This document shows, in pieces, positions 1 through 10,553 of a stretch of 64,000 nt of DNA. Source of the DNA: Papaver somniferum (Eukaryota > Streptophyta > Magnoliopsida > Ranunculales > Papaveraceae); assembly GCF_003573695.1 (NCBI RefSeq), contig NC_039359.1:140021939-140085938 (forward strand). The letters are read 5' to 3'. The notes under the pieces were generated by a model that was not told the DNA's origin, did not search any database, and was given only the letters and a program-made list of their open reading frames with translations. Each line of letters begins with the position of its first letter. Position 1 is the stretch's first letter. A program made the position numbers and the translations under genes.

Positions 1-466
1 CATTATGAACTCGTTCTTGTACCTTTGCCAATTTTATTGACAAAAAGGGGGATAATTAATATGTAGTTCACACTACAAATACATATGGTTTTCGGATCAT
101 TGTGTAAGGGGGAGTGGTTTTCATGTGAGATGGAGTATTGACTAAGGGGGAGTTATACATATCACCATAGTATTATTGTTGAAGTTGTGATACAATTGAG
201 CTTTGACACTGTGTAATAATACTATGACACTGTATAACAATGATCAAGACCGATGCTTTCTCATTTTTATAGCTACGGATCTTCAACAACGATGGTGCTA
301 AACTTACAACCTTTGGGATCATTAGAGTACTTGGAAGTGACGAAGATTTCGAGGAATGTTGAAGATTAGACATGTGGAATAGGAGCTACTAAAGTTTCAT
401 TATCTTTTTTTTTTGTATTCCATATGTATTGATAGTTTTGTCACTAAAATTGACAAAGGGGGAGAT
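1..466 (+). mobile_element. 3' internal end of Copia element E1
   Basis: This is the last part of the internal region of a Copia element whose 5' half lies outside the window. It matches the same stretch of element P (about 15990-16449) almost base for base. It holds several purine runs of the form AAGGGGG and a stem-loop (166-177 paired with 215-226). The final polypurine tract is at 455-465, directly before the LTR. No coding frame is visible. Confidence 0.85.
166..226 (+). other. Conserved stem-loop before the 3' LTR (E1 copy)
   Basis: CATAGTATTATT at 166-177 is perfectly complementary to AATAATACTATG at 215-226. An inner stem pairs AAGTT (182-186) with AGCTT (199-203), with one G-U wobble. 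The same structure occurs in all other copies of the family in the window. Confidence 0.6.
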
Positions 467-2878
467 TGTTAGAGCACTGCTCGGTCGACTCGCATGCATT
501 GCTATCTCAAGCATGTCTGTCAATGTTAGTGATCAAAATTATAAATCTTGATTTCTAGTCTCTTATAGCTAAGTCTCGGACTAGGATAGTAAGTGTAGTT
601 GAGCTCAAGGACTTCATGGCGATTTATCATACAAGTAGAAGGACTACTCAAGGAACCGGTGGAACTTCTCGACAAAAAGGTATGTCGAGACTTGAACTTA
701 TCTATCACTCAAAAGTCTATCTATTCTATCTCCTACTCTTTGAGACAAAAGTCGTATGCTATACATATAGACTAGATCATACACATTTGGTATTTCGAGC
801 CGAGTATACCTCGCCTATCTATATCTCGAAATATGTGTTCGTAAGCTTTTCGCTTCGACCAAGTTTATCTTTACCTAGTGACGAAAGTCATGAATGTTTC
901 AAACACTTTGGAAATTGCTTTGACGAGAAATGGTGTAACAACTGTATAACATCCTCTAAGAATGTTTCAATGATTGGAATGAGAGTTTAGATTACATAAC
1001 CAATGTATTCCTTGAACCGAAGTTCTCGAACTTTGTTGATCAAGAGAACCGGAAGTGTGGGAAGTGCCAAGTACGCGAACACAGTCCGCGAAATGCCGAA
1101 GTTCTCAAACCCGAGAATTTCTGCTGGAGTTGACAAACTACTTGCGTGAGCCAAGTCCGCGAACCCAGTCCGCGAATCGACGAAGTTCTCAAACCTGAGA
1201 ATTTCTGCTGGAGTTTGTAAACTCTGTCTGGTGTCTTAAGTCTGCGAACCTAGTCTACGAACTTGAGAAGGTTATATATCTAAAGATGATCTCTGAACTT
1301 AATCTTAAAAGACTAAGAAATTCTTTTGCAAACCGTGGCTATTAAAGTTCATGAACCGATTCTTGTGATTCAAATCATCTTTGGTTCAATTGTGTCTTGT
1401 GTAGTTACATAAGATTTCCTTGCAATTGAACAACTCTCTTAACTAGTTCATTTGAGTCATTTGAACTAGTTATGGTGAAGAAGAACATGGTTGGTATGAA
1501 ATGCTCTTATGGTTAACCTTTTTGGTAAACTATTGTTGAACCAACAATGTACATGTTTGGGTGCGGTTTACAAACCTAGAAGCGTACAGTCATTTGTGTA
1601 TGAGAAGCTAAGTTTTCGATCTAACGGTTGAGAAATATTAGCTTGAATCTAAATCAGGTTTTCATCTAACGGTGTATATTGATTGCTTTGTAACTAAGGC
1701 AAAACCCTTATTTGAAAGACTATAGAAGGGGACATCTAGCAACTCTGCAAAACTAATCCCCACACATTACATGTGCTACTAGTTTGCGTGCTAGAGTCGG
1801 TTCTCCTTTAACCTTTGGTTTTCTTCTTCTAAAACCAGGTTAACAACTTGATGACTTCATTGGGATTGTGAAGCCAGACCGATACTAATTTTATCGTAGT
1901 TGTGTGATCTGATCTTGCATCTTCTATCGTAATAGTACAATCATATTGATTGGCTAGAGATTGTTTGATTTCTCCGATAGGCAAGATATAAAAAGTAATC
2001 TCAAACACCTTCGTCTTATTGTTTGTGATTCCACGACATCTTGTTTCGCTACCATACGATTAAGATTCTTGTGAGGTGATTGATTAATCTAGGCTGTTCT
2101 TCGGGAATATAAGACCGGATTATCAATTGGTTCCTGTTAACCTTGATTATTATCAAAAAACGGAACAAAAACTTTAGGGTTTTTTTTGTGGGAGACAGAT
2201 TGATCCTTTGATAGACTTGTATGTGTGAGACATATTTGTTTAATTTTAAAGCCTGCGATTTTGGGTCGTCGCAACTCTTAGTTGTGGGTGAGATCAGGTT
2301 AGGGAATAATGTGCGCAGTATCCTGCTGGGATCAGAGGCGTAGGGAGTACAACTGTACCTTGGATCAATGGGAGATTGATTGGGGTTAAACTATAGTCCA
2401 GTCCGAAGTTTGCTTGGAGTAGGCTAGTGTCTGTAGCGTCTTAATATAGTGTGTATTCAATCTGGACTAGGTCTCGAGATTTTTCTGCATTTGCGGTTTC
2501 CTCGTTAATAAAATTTTGGTGTCTGTGTTATTTCAGTTTTCGCATTATATTGTTTATGTTTATAATTGAAATAATAAAGGTTATGTGTATATATCATCAA
2601 TTGGTATAATCCAACCTTTGGTTGTTTGATTGTCATTGATTGATCCTTGGACATTGGTCTTTGGTATCGTCCAAGTTATTCCTTGTGTTTGATTAAGACT
2701 CGCTGATTTCTATTAGCTTGAGTAAATCAAAACAAGAGAGAGATATTAACTCCTTGAGATAATTTTACCTAGATTGAGTCTGACTGTCTAGTTGATTCTC
2801 TAGAAAGTATTTCGGAGTTAGTCCATACAGATTGCTGAGCGAAATATTGGGTGGTGTTGTTAGACCCCTGCTTTTTCA
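467..2878 (+). mobile_element. 3' LTR of Copia element E1 (2,412 bp)
   Basis: The LTR starts TGTTAGAGC right after the polypurine tract and ends CTTTTTCA, giving the TG...CA termini usual for LTRs. It aligns over its whole length with the LTRs of P and of the minus-strand array. The usual TATA site of the family (CTATATAAGG) is degraded here to CTATAGAAGG near 1720. At 1060-1290 it carries two copies, about 83 bp apart, of a block containing GAGAATTTCTGCTGGAGTT. No primer site follows, so this is the 3' LTR; 2879 is the flank. Confidence 0.88.
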
Positions 2879-3339
2879 CTTTTATTGATCATGTGTTGAT
2901 TGGGGGATTCAGCATACCAGTTAATTATGCGGAGTTGTACACTCGAATATAGGAAAAGTATGGACACATCGCAACGACCAGGAAGATCGACAGTCGCTTC
3001 AAGTTGGTTAAACGCGTGGAGGAAACCTTATCTTCAATCCATGATATGTGCAATATGACTGGACACACCGTTTCTGGAGATGTAATCTCAAGTTGGGAGT
3101 TCCATCGGGACATGTACGTGAGCTTTGAGTTTAATGTCTCCTGGTTATGTGAAGGGTTTTCCGAAATCAAAAGGATGGAAACTGAAATGAACAAGATCCC
3201 TTCCTTGGATTTCATTAATCAACGAGAAGCGGAACTCGAGAAGTTATCCCAGGAGCTGAAGTTGAAACAGGCTGCTCTCCAAAGCATGAATGACGCTTTT
3301 TCTAAGAAGAACGAACTACTGCTGAATGATTTACCTTGA
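2879..3339 (+). pseudogene. PEARLI-4-like protein fragment (broken)
   Basis: One frame reads from the LTR junction to a stop at 3337-3339. It contains YAELYTRI, then an in-frame TAG at 2950-2952, then EKYGHIATTRKIDSRFKLV, a segment ending FNVSWLCEGFSEIK, and a helical tail rich in E, K, L and Q. A globular part with a W-L pair followed by a coiled coil resembles the plant phospholipase-like PEARLI-4 family, whose function is poorly known. The 5' side is cut by the Copia LTR and the TAG probably replaces a Trp codon, so it is not expressed as a full protein. The family call rests on pattern recall only. It could also be a gene piece carried by a transposon. Confidence 0.45.
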
Positions 3340-3639
3340 ATGCTTTGGTTTTTTGAACTTTTATCCTTTTAGATTTTTGAAAGGCAAGAGATGCCTCTTT
3401 TGTGGTTGGATTTTCTGGTTTTGAACTAGTAGGTAATTGCTTTGTGAAAATGTTTGAATTGGTTTGTTTCTGAAATGATTTCGTGGGTAATTTTCTGAAT
3501 GATATTTAGATAACTAATAAGTTGGAATCATGAATGAATAATGCAACCACTTTAGGAGAAATTGTAAACATTTCTTGAAGAGGGAAATACTAAATGATAC
3601 GATGTTTTTCAAAATAATTGGGTTATTGATTTCCCATTA
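3340..3639. other. AT-rich spacer, nothing recognised
   Basis: T-rich sequence between the PEARLI-4-like fragment and the Gypsy gag remnant. I see no coding frame, repeat or RNA gene. The left boundary of the Gypsy remnant may lie inside it. Confidence 0.4.
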
Positions 3640-4829
3640 TCAGAATAAGACTGGCATCTGTGTCAACTCTCCAGCAAATTGGACATGTAAACATTGTTTG
3701 ATGAAACTTACTCGTCTGCGAAACTTCCAGCAAAACCGAATCTTCTCAGATAATTGAAATTGTTTAAAATTGAAATCCATTGTGTGAGGAGCCATAACAA
3801 TAAAAAGATTCATGTCGTATGAAAAATCTGGAATCATATGAGGCGTCCATGTGATAACATCTTTATGTCGATCCGCAGTAAAGTGGAGGATCTTCAGTTC
3901 CCAGGCATAATTCTCCTGAATTAATTTTTTCTTGGACAATGCGCTTTAGGCCATTGCATTCACTGGTAGGATGATGGATGAGTCTGTGATAGTGGAAATA
4001 TCTTGGATCTAACATCTCTTGATCATTTGGTGGGCGCCATACGAGAGGAAACTGAACTACCCCATCTCGTACCCAAACTTCTAGTAACTCCAGAATTTCC
4101 CTTATAAGGAGCGGAAAACGCGGGTATTTTGAATATGGCTTCTCTTGTGTTAGGATTTGTTGTCGTGGGAACTCTTGTATACTTTGGCGCGAAGATCCAA
4201 AGTATAGTTGACTCAGGCACGAATCGTTTAGTTCGACAATTTGGTTGAAACACAAGTTCTCTTGCGGGTTCTGCATCAGTGGTGATAGTGTGAAGCGGTT
4301 GGACTGAATACTGTTCATTGGTGCAATTCCCGTCTTCATAGATGCCTTGTTTAATTTCCCCTTCCTCTGGTGCTTCTTTATTAAGCAAAGTCAGAGCGGT
4401 CGTGGATGCGGATTGTTGGACGACTCTCTGAACTTCCGCAAGAGTTTGGAGGTACAAGTTTTCCAATAAAGCTTCGTAGGACGGCTCCTTACCTTTTCTT
4501 TGCAAACATTGTGATGCACCTGGCGAGTCTCTTCCTTTGGCCTCATGAAATTTCCTCGGCTCTTTGTCATTGGCTGGGTTGAGTTTGTCATTTTAATTTT
4601 GCTCGCGTCCGATGCGGCTACGTACTCTGTCTGCATTGTTGTTTGCGGAGGCACAAACCTCAAACAGGGACTCAACACCTTTTGTGTCACTTCTAAAGAT
4701 GGTGGCGTTCTCCGAGCAAACGAATCGGCTTGTCATATTCTTTAGCACACGAAGCGTTTCATTTTGCAACTTGACAATATTGGTTTGATTTGAGATAACG
4801 TCTTCTAGCATCTCCGCCACAATCTCCAT
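3640..4829 (-). pseudogene. Ty3/Gypsy gag remnant (element G2)
   Basis: Read on the minus strand from about 180 bp after the primer site. Three pieces follow in different frames: 4829-4593 (helical N-terminus beginning MEIVAEMLEDVIS), 4505-4023, and 4339-3863. The last contains REILELLEVWVRDGVVQFP and then DPRYFHYHRLIHHPTSEC followed by LKRIVQEKINSGEL. That is the gag C-terminal segment of plant Gypsy elements, where a Cys/His knuckle of the C-x-Y-H-R...H-P-x-x-x-C type precedes a basic helix. Here the first Cys is Phe. Frameshifts and stops make it non-functional. The gag is shorter than usual and protease to integrase are missing, so this is a deleted element. Confidence 0.65.
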
Positions 4830-5010
4830 GGTGATATGATCTCAAGCATTTGTGGTTTGGGAAGAGTTTGGATGACCCGGGTACATAATAAGATAGAAAG
4901 TTAGAATTCGCGATTGAAATGAGTTTTCGGTTAATGATCTAAGATTCACCCTCTTGAAATTGAGAAAATTGAAATAAAATTGAAAATTGATTTGCAACCG
5001 AGAGATTAAT

Positions 5011-5028
5011 CTCCCACTGTGGTCGCCA
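5011..5028 (-). other. Primer binding site of Gypsy element G2
   Basis: On the minus strand this reads TGGCGACCACAGTGGGAG, two bases after the LTR end (5031). It has the form of plant Gypsy primer sites starting TGGCGAC. I do not assign the tRNA. It fixes the element as minus-strand, with gag to the left and the LTR to the right. Confidence 0.65.
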
Positions 5029-5417
5029 GTTGTTTATGGGTAAAAACTGATTCTTCTAGTTTTGATAAATTTGGGTGTGCCTCCGAGAAACGAATCTAAA
5101 CCCTAAACAAATGCACTGCACTGGAGTACTTTAGATCCGAGAGATCAATCTGTACAATCCTGGCCTAAATCAAGAAATGGCCGATCCAGTCTTGCTTCAA
5201 TCAAAAAGTGAAGGAGAAGGGTTGATCTTAGGGATGGAACCGGACAAGGTGTTCAGATCAAAATATTGAATTTTGAGGGTGTGACTATTTTATGACTTGT
5301 ATCATAATTTGTAACTGGCTTGCGGAATGTAATCTATCAGTTCTTAGTGTTTTTCTGGATACTTGTGTTGTTGTTAACCAAAACTCTCTTGTCCTTTGGT
5401 CGAAATAGGTAGAAACC

Positions 5418-5426
5418 TATTTATAC
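5418..5426 (-). promoter_or_regulatory. TATA box of the G2 LTR
   Basis: The minus strand reads TATAAATAG about 390 bp before the LTR end, a normal place for a U3/R promoter in a plant Gypsy LTR. Confidence 0.5.
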
Positions 5427-5974
5427 AAGTCATAATTGAACGCACCCTGATCTCGTAGGAAGTGGAGGTGGTTGAGTGATGGAGAAGTGGGGTAATGTGT
5501 AAATGCTAGGAACCACGTCTCCATTATGAAGGGAAACAGGTTAGTTTACACCCACTACTTATTGCCGCCACTAACTATCCGCTTTCCTGACACTTTCTTA
5601 TAAGGGTGTGTTGTACGCCGCACGCTGTAAACCGCCAGACCAATACCCTGATGAGCATCCCCCAGTTTGTGACATGTTTGATGTCTCGATTATTTTTGTG
5701 GAAAAAGTGCAGCAGATTGCTGAGTGGGTCTTGTGTGCAAGACCTGGCTATTCTGATTAACCCTACGCCAGCTAAATGGCGGATAATCATGTGTGGCAAG
5801 TTAAGTCATGAGACTTGCCGTAGGAAAATGGTGTGTGACGTTATTAGGTTAGTCTTGGTTGGCCACCTGAGACTTATTATAGGCCGGTTAACTCCGTGGC
5901 GAAGTTGGACGGCTGAGATTGCAGTTTATGAGAGAAGGTGGTCATTGATTATGGCCACATCCTGTTGGCACCTG

Positions 5975-6062
5975 GTGATGGCATAGTGGCGCGATTGGCA
6001 CATGCCAGTGGCGTAGTGGCACGATTGGCACATTCCAGTGGCATAGTGGCACGATAGCGCCT
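5975..6062 (+). repeat. Short tandem repeats in the G2 LTR
   Basis: Three degenerate units of about 30 bp share the core AGTGGCACGATTGGCACAT. A second set at about 6575-6665 repeats GGCATGTTGCTTCCACGGAA three times with changes. Both lie in U3. Confidence 0.6.
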
Positions 6063-6739
6063 GGGGTAGCCGCGGTCGTTATATCTTAGCATATTGGTGT
6101 TGGATCCAAATATGGCTCGGGAATATTGGCTCTAGTTGCCGTATAAAACTTAATGCCCTAGGTAGCATTATTTGGAATAGTTGGCGTAGCGACCTTACCT
6201 AAATTAGGGTTTGGCATGCCAAAACCCTAATTAGCGCGTGTGGCATGTGGCCGCGACATGGTGACATTCATTGTGCAGATAGTGTCATGGTTGCGTCAAA
6301 GGAAATATGGCGGGGCCATAATGTGGGAACGGCCAAAGGCGCAAGGATAGCCATGGGTGGCCATACTTTTAGGGTTTCCCGGGTCCCGCATGGCTCGTGG
6401 CATGTTGTGGGGCCAAAGTGGCGTAATTTGGGCCACGACTAGAAATTAGGGTTTCGACTAATGCCACTAAAGGAAAAATCGTGTTCCCGATTAGAATACC
6501 CTGATTGAAGTCTGTTATGGCATTGGCCACGAAACAAAAGTGGGTTTAGCACGTAGCTGCGCTTGTTGTGGCACGTTGGCATGTTGCTTCCGCAGAATGG
6601 AATGTTGGCATGTTGCTTCCACGGAATGGCATGTTGACATGTTGCTGCCACGGAAGGGCGTGGCCTGCCAATAATCATGTTGGCGCGGTTTGGTGAGTTG
6701 GTTAGCTAATTGGCGTGGCGTCCATTTGGTGCGGCTTGA

Positions 6740-7035
6740 CCTTTTTAATGCGTGTGACGGGTTTAGAGCGACCTGATTGGTTGACAGGAAAGGGGATCGG
6801 CCAATCATGGGGCGTGGCCACATCTCTAGTGCGTGTGGTGCATTTAAAGCGACCTGAGTGGTCGATAGGAAAGAGGGCCGACAAGTATGGTCTCGGCCAC
6901 ATTCCATGTGCATGTGGCGCATTTAGAGGGACCTGATTGGTCGATAGGAAAGAGGGCCGGCAAGCAATGTGGGGTCGGCCTCATTATAAATGTGTGTGGA
7001 ACATTCAGAGCGGCCTGATTGGTCGATATAAAAAG
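6740..7035 (+). repeat. Four tandem repeats of about 80 bp in the G2 LTR U3
   Basis: The core GCGACCTGATTGGTCGATAG recurs with changes; its ACCTG (GCCTG in the last unit) falls at 6771, 6852, 6931 and 7013, giving periods of 81, 79 and 82 bp. Upstream tandem repeats in U3 often act as enhancers in plant LTRs; that role here is inference. Confidence 0.7.
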
Positions 7036-7334
7036 AGATTGGTAAGGGCAACATGGAGCGTGGCCAGCGGCCACAGGCGGCACCTGTTGGAGCGGACCAA
7101 CCAGTTATGTGGCGTGGTCGCGCCTCTTTTTTTGTCGCTCCCATTTGCCACAGATCTTCTTTATTTCTCGTTTTTTGGTAGGACTTTGCTCCTACAAGCT
7201 CCATGGCGGATAAGTTCCCAGTTTATCTAGGTTTGGCCTCGACCAATAGGGTTCGAGATATTTGCACAAGGCGCAAAAGACCTAATGTTTGTACATTAAT
7301 TGGGCCAAAACTTGAATCTTGTGAGTTATCACAA

Positions 7335-8155
7335 AAATGAACAAATTTAAAAATTTTTGTGTGTTGATAGAAAATTCTTTTATTCTCACAGAGCAGTTAG
7401 CACGTCTTATGATTGAGCATTTTCATGCAGACCTTAATTTTGATACTTCGGGAAATTCGTGCTACCCAGCTGCGAGTGAACACTAATTGTCATGTCGTAC
7501 CAATACTAAGGGTTCAGCCAGGGAACATAGCATAGGAAAATACTCAATAAACCATACACTAGTGAGTAATGCAGGCGAGAGTTTACAGAATGTTTGGGAT
7601 TGTTGCTACATGCACCATTCTGAATAAATATACTGAGTTTCTCAATACATGTGTGAGTAGAGAGTCCCGAGCACTCATTACGTTTAAATGGCTCAGTCTT
7701 TTTTGCAGACGGCGCATTAAACATAGGGTTTTACAATTTTATCCTTGAATTAAAAACCACCATCAACGGGAAGAAACCAACTTTATTATGTAAGAACTCA
7801 TGTATTTTCGAATAAAATATTCTTTTGGATTTAATTGCCTACTAATTTCTCTTCTAAAATGCTTTATTTTTTAATCCTTTCGAATAGCCTTCAACAATTG
7901 ATTTTTTATAAGAGGAGACTATATATATTGTTTTGGTACAACAAAAGTTGTAATACTGTAAAATATTTCAAGATGTATCAGTTGAGTCTTGGATAGTCTT
8001 GAGCTATAAAACGAATATTCATTAGAGATTTGATTGAGTAATCTGCATAAATAAATTGGTGGAATCTCAAAACCCCAGTTCTCTTTAGTAAAGTTTCTTA
8101 TTATTTTATAAGTTTAAGATTTTCTAAATTCGTTCCTTTTTTATATTTTTTTGGA
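7335..8155. other. AT-rich stretch without recognisable genes
   Basis: Between the Gypsy LTR and the MITE. Part of it (to 7733) may still belong to the Gypsy LTR. I see no conserved coding frame, RNA gene or clear repeat; the rest may be ordinary intergenic DNA. Confidence 0.4.
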
Positions 8156-8164
8156 TAATTTAAT

Positions 8165-8226
8165 GATTTTTGTTAGAAGGAGAGCAAAAACGGATCCGAG
8201 GAGAGCAAAAAACGTAATTGACTCAC
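8165..8226 (+). repeat. Left terminal inverted repeat of the MITE
   Basis: It contains a short direct repeat, AGGAGAGCAAAAA, twice within about 40 bp, and ends TAATTGACTCAC. The right repeat preserves this plan. Confidence 0.85.
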
Positions 8227-8884
8227 TAACCAGAACTGATTTAATATATTTATGTGAGTCAGACGAAGTTACCCTTCAACCTAACCCTCCCGACTTGTAA
8301 TCTAACCATACGATATTTGTACATTAGCAAAATTTTCTTCTCCAATATTGATATGAACTATTTCCTTTTTTTTGTTCTCTTTCAGCAACACGATTTAATG
8401 GGTTTGCATTTCATGATCGAATGATGATTGGGCATAATGTGCAGATGATAAATTACTTATTTTTTGTTTGTTTTCATCGTTTTGGCCTGTTTGATTTGAT
8501 TCGCGACATCAGATATCTTCTTACTATCTTCATTATCCTTCTTTGATATGTATTCTTTTGAATTTATGACAAGATCATTGAATAGGTTTGGTGCTGTTAC
8601 TGAAATCAACAAAAATAAAGATAAAAACAAGAAGGGTTTGAAAATTGTTTATGATACAACAAACAAACAGATCTTTGATTGGTTTAACAAAAGATCACCG
8701 TTAAATTCTCCTTTTTATAATAACGTGAACAACAAAAGATCGAGGAAGTACTTTTGTGATTATAATAGAAAGAACAACATTTGTCGCACTAATGGAATTC
8801 GGAACGATCTTAACTGGTATATGAGGGCTAATGTAAGGTTAACTTTGTCCACCTCATACAAATTCATTAAATCGGTCCATGTTA

Positions 8885-8946
8885 GTGAGTCAATTACGAT
8901 TTTTGCTCTCCTAGGATCCGTTTTCGCTCTCCCTCTAACAAAAATC
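8885..8946 (-). repeat. Right terminal inverted repeat of the MITE
   Basis: Reverse complement of the left repeat with 4 mismatches in 62 bp. Confidence 0.85.
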
Positions 8947-8955
8947 TAATTTAAT

Positions 8956-9529
8956 TGTAGATTAGAGATAACAATTATTTAGTCTCCGATGAAAACCCTT
9001 GCTTGCATATTATCCAATCGATAGTCGTGCTCTTGTGGTCAACATTTTTATCACATCAGTAAATGAAACCCTAAATTGAGTTTATAGAGCCAAGACCTGT
9101 CTCGAGATGATGAAAACTAAAAATCTTGGCATATCTCGTTGCCTAGTTAAAAGATTCATCTTGCATGAGAATGTTGAAGTTCAAAACTTATTCGATGTGA
9201 GTCTTCTGCTTAAGGTTGAATCATATTTGCATGTGATGTATTTGTGTTGGGTATCCCGCATGAGCTAGGGATTAGTCCCCAAGGGTTGGGACTTAGTCTC
9301 CACCTTTTGACCAGAGTTTGGACTTGGCATGAATACTGGAGATGAACAACACCTTGAGGAGGCTTCACCATGAGATGTTCATGATTGAGTCTTTGTTTGT
9401 GACCTGTCGTGGATTGTGAACATGGAGGATACATCGCTAATCTAGGATTTTATGTTGATGTCGTGTATAAATAAGGCTTAAGCATGCTTTTAACCCATGT
9501 CTGGATACATTACGCTTTGTTACTAAGTG
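8956..9529. other. Unassigned sequence before the H LTR
   Basis: No coding frame recognised. A TATAAATAAGG string occurs near 9464. The left end of the H LTR may lie inside this stretch; by length comparison with E1 it would fall near 9.0-9.5 kb, but I cannot see a clear TG terminus. Confidence 0.3.
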
Positions 9530-10553
9530 TACGAACTGTTTGGCTGGAATTCAGGACCAGAAGTTTGCATACCCGTTCACAAACTTATTCAACTGTTTAA
9601 GTCAGGGTACTTAAGTTTGCATACCCATTCGCAAACTGATTTAACTTTTGAATACCGGGAACCAAGTTTGTGTACCCATTCGCAAACGGTTTCAACTAAG
9701 TTCTGTCCGGAGCTAAAGTTTGCGTACCTGTTTGCAAACTTTCGGCTTGTGACCAATGTCCGGGACTTAAGTTTGCGTACCCATTTGCAAACTTAAGTGG
9801 TTCAAGTTCTAAAATTGGTTAAATATGATTTCATATTCATGGACAAATATATTTATATATTAAGGAATACAATCTTTGCAAACCGTGGCTAAAATGTTCA
9901 TGAACTGATTCTTTTGAATCAATCCGATTTTGCTTCAATTTTGTCTTGTATACTTCTATGAGAATATAAACAATTGAACAACTCTATGAGTAACACAATT
10001 AGATTCATTTGATTATCAATTGATCTAGAAGTGTTAAGATAAACATGGTTAAGACAAAAGTGTTCATATGGTTAACTTCGGTTAACTGTTACTGAGCCAA
10101 CTTAATATACACGTTTAGGTACGGTTATCCATATCTAAATGAAGGTATATTTCATTTGTGTGTAACAAGCTAAGACCATCTAACGATGGAAATATATTGG
10201 CTTGAATCTTGAATCAAGTTTCATATAACGGTGAATATTGATTGCTTTATCCAAAGATATCAAACCCTGATTTAAAGACTATATAAGGCAGAACTCTAGC
10301 AACTGGGAAACCTAATCCCCATACCTCTTGTGTGATACTAGTTGTGACTAGAGTTGATTCTCCTTTAACCTAGGTTTTTCCTAAAACCATTATAGGTTAA
10401 CGACTTAAAGACTTCATTGGGATTCTGAAGACGGGCCCAACTATTTTCTATGTAGTTGCGTGTTCTGATCTTACTTTTTCTATCGTATTGAGTACTATCT
10501 TCTATAAGATTTGCTCGATATTTATCTTCGATAAGTAAGATATAAAAAGTAAT
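9530..10553 (+). mobile_element. Left part of the 5' LTR of Copia element H
   Basis: From about 9880 this matches the other Copia LTRs in order: AACCGTGGCTA, then the TATA region CTATATAAGG near 10270, then GATATAAAAAGTAAT. At 10553 it stops at the insertion of element P and resumes at 18822 with the next part of the LTR. It is more diverged than the other LTRs, so H is a separate subfamily. Its start is not resolved. Confidence 0.7.
9561..9792 (+). repeat. Five tandem 24-bp palindromic repeats in the H LTR
   Basis: Copies of AAGTTTGCGTACCCATTCGC followed by AAAC start at 9561, 9613, 9664, 9716 and 9769, a period of 51-53 bp. In each, GTTTGC can pair with GCAAAC. At the matching place other LTRs have AGTCCGCGAAC-type repeats instead. 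Confidence 0.75.

Larger units (their letters stand above)
5031..7334 (-). mobile_element. 5' LTR of Gypsy element G2 (outer end uncertain)
   Basis: The U5 end at 5031 is set by the primer site. A minus-strand TATA box lies at 5418-5426, so the U3 part fills about 5430 to beyond 7.2 kb. U3 is GC-rich and full of tandem repeats, unlike the AT-rich Copia sequence around it. I place the outer end at TGTGATAACTC (7334 on this map), but a TGTAAAACCC start at 7733 is also possible. The left LTR of the pair is not in the window. Confidence 0.55.
8165..8946. mobile_element. Mutator-like MITE with 9-bp TSD (782 bp)
   Basis: The outer 62 bp at 8165-8226 and 8885-8946 are inverted repeats with 4 mismatches. 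Weaker similarity continues to about 110 bp inward. Each end starts GATTTTTGTTAGA. The flanks carry the same 9 bp, TAATTTAAT, at 8156-8164 and 8947-8955. Long inverted repeats with 9-bp duplications are the mark of the Mutator (MULE) superfamily. No transposase is present, so it would be mobilised only in trans. A frame at 8548-8949 runs into the inverted repeat and resembles nothing I know, so I do not treat it as a gene. Confidence 0.85.

Noticed and set aside
5606..5986. 126-codon frame in the G2 LTR
   Set aside because: Cys/Trp/Arg-rich composition and location in U3 beside tandem repeats argue against a gene.
6545..7230. Overlapping frames on both strands around the 80-bp repeats
   Set aside because: They are products of the repeats; peptides recur in several frames.
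8548..8949. 133-codon frame in the MITE
   Set aside because: It ends inside the terminal inverted repeat and shows no transposase motif; most likely chance.
9464..9475. TATAAATAAGG as the promoter of the H LTR
   Set aside because: The H LTR has the family TATA box (CTATATAAGG) near 10270 in the conserved place.
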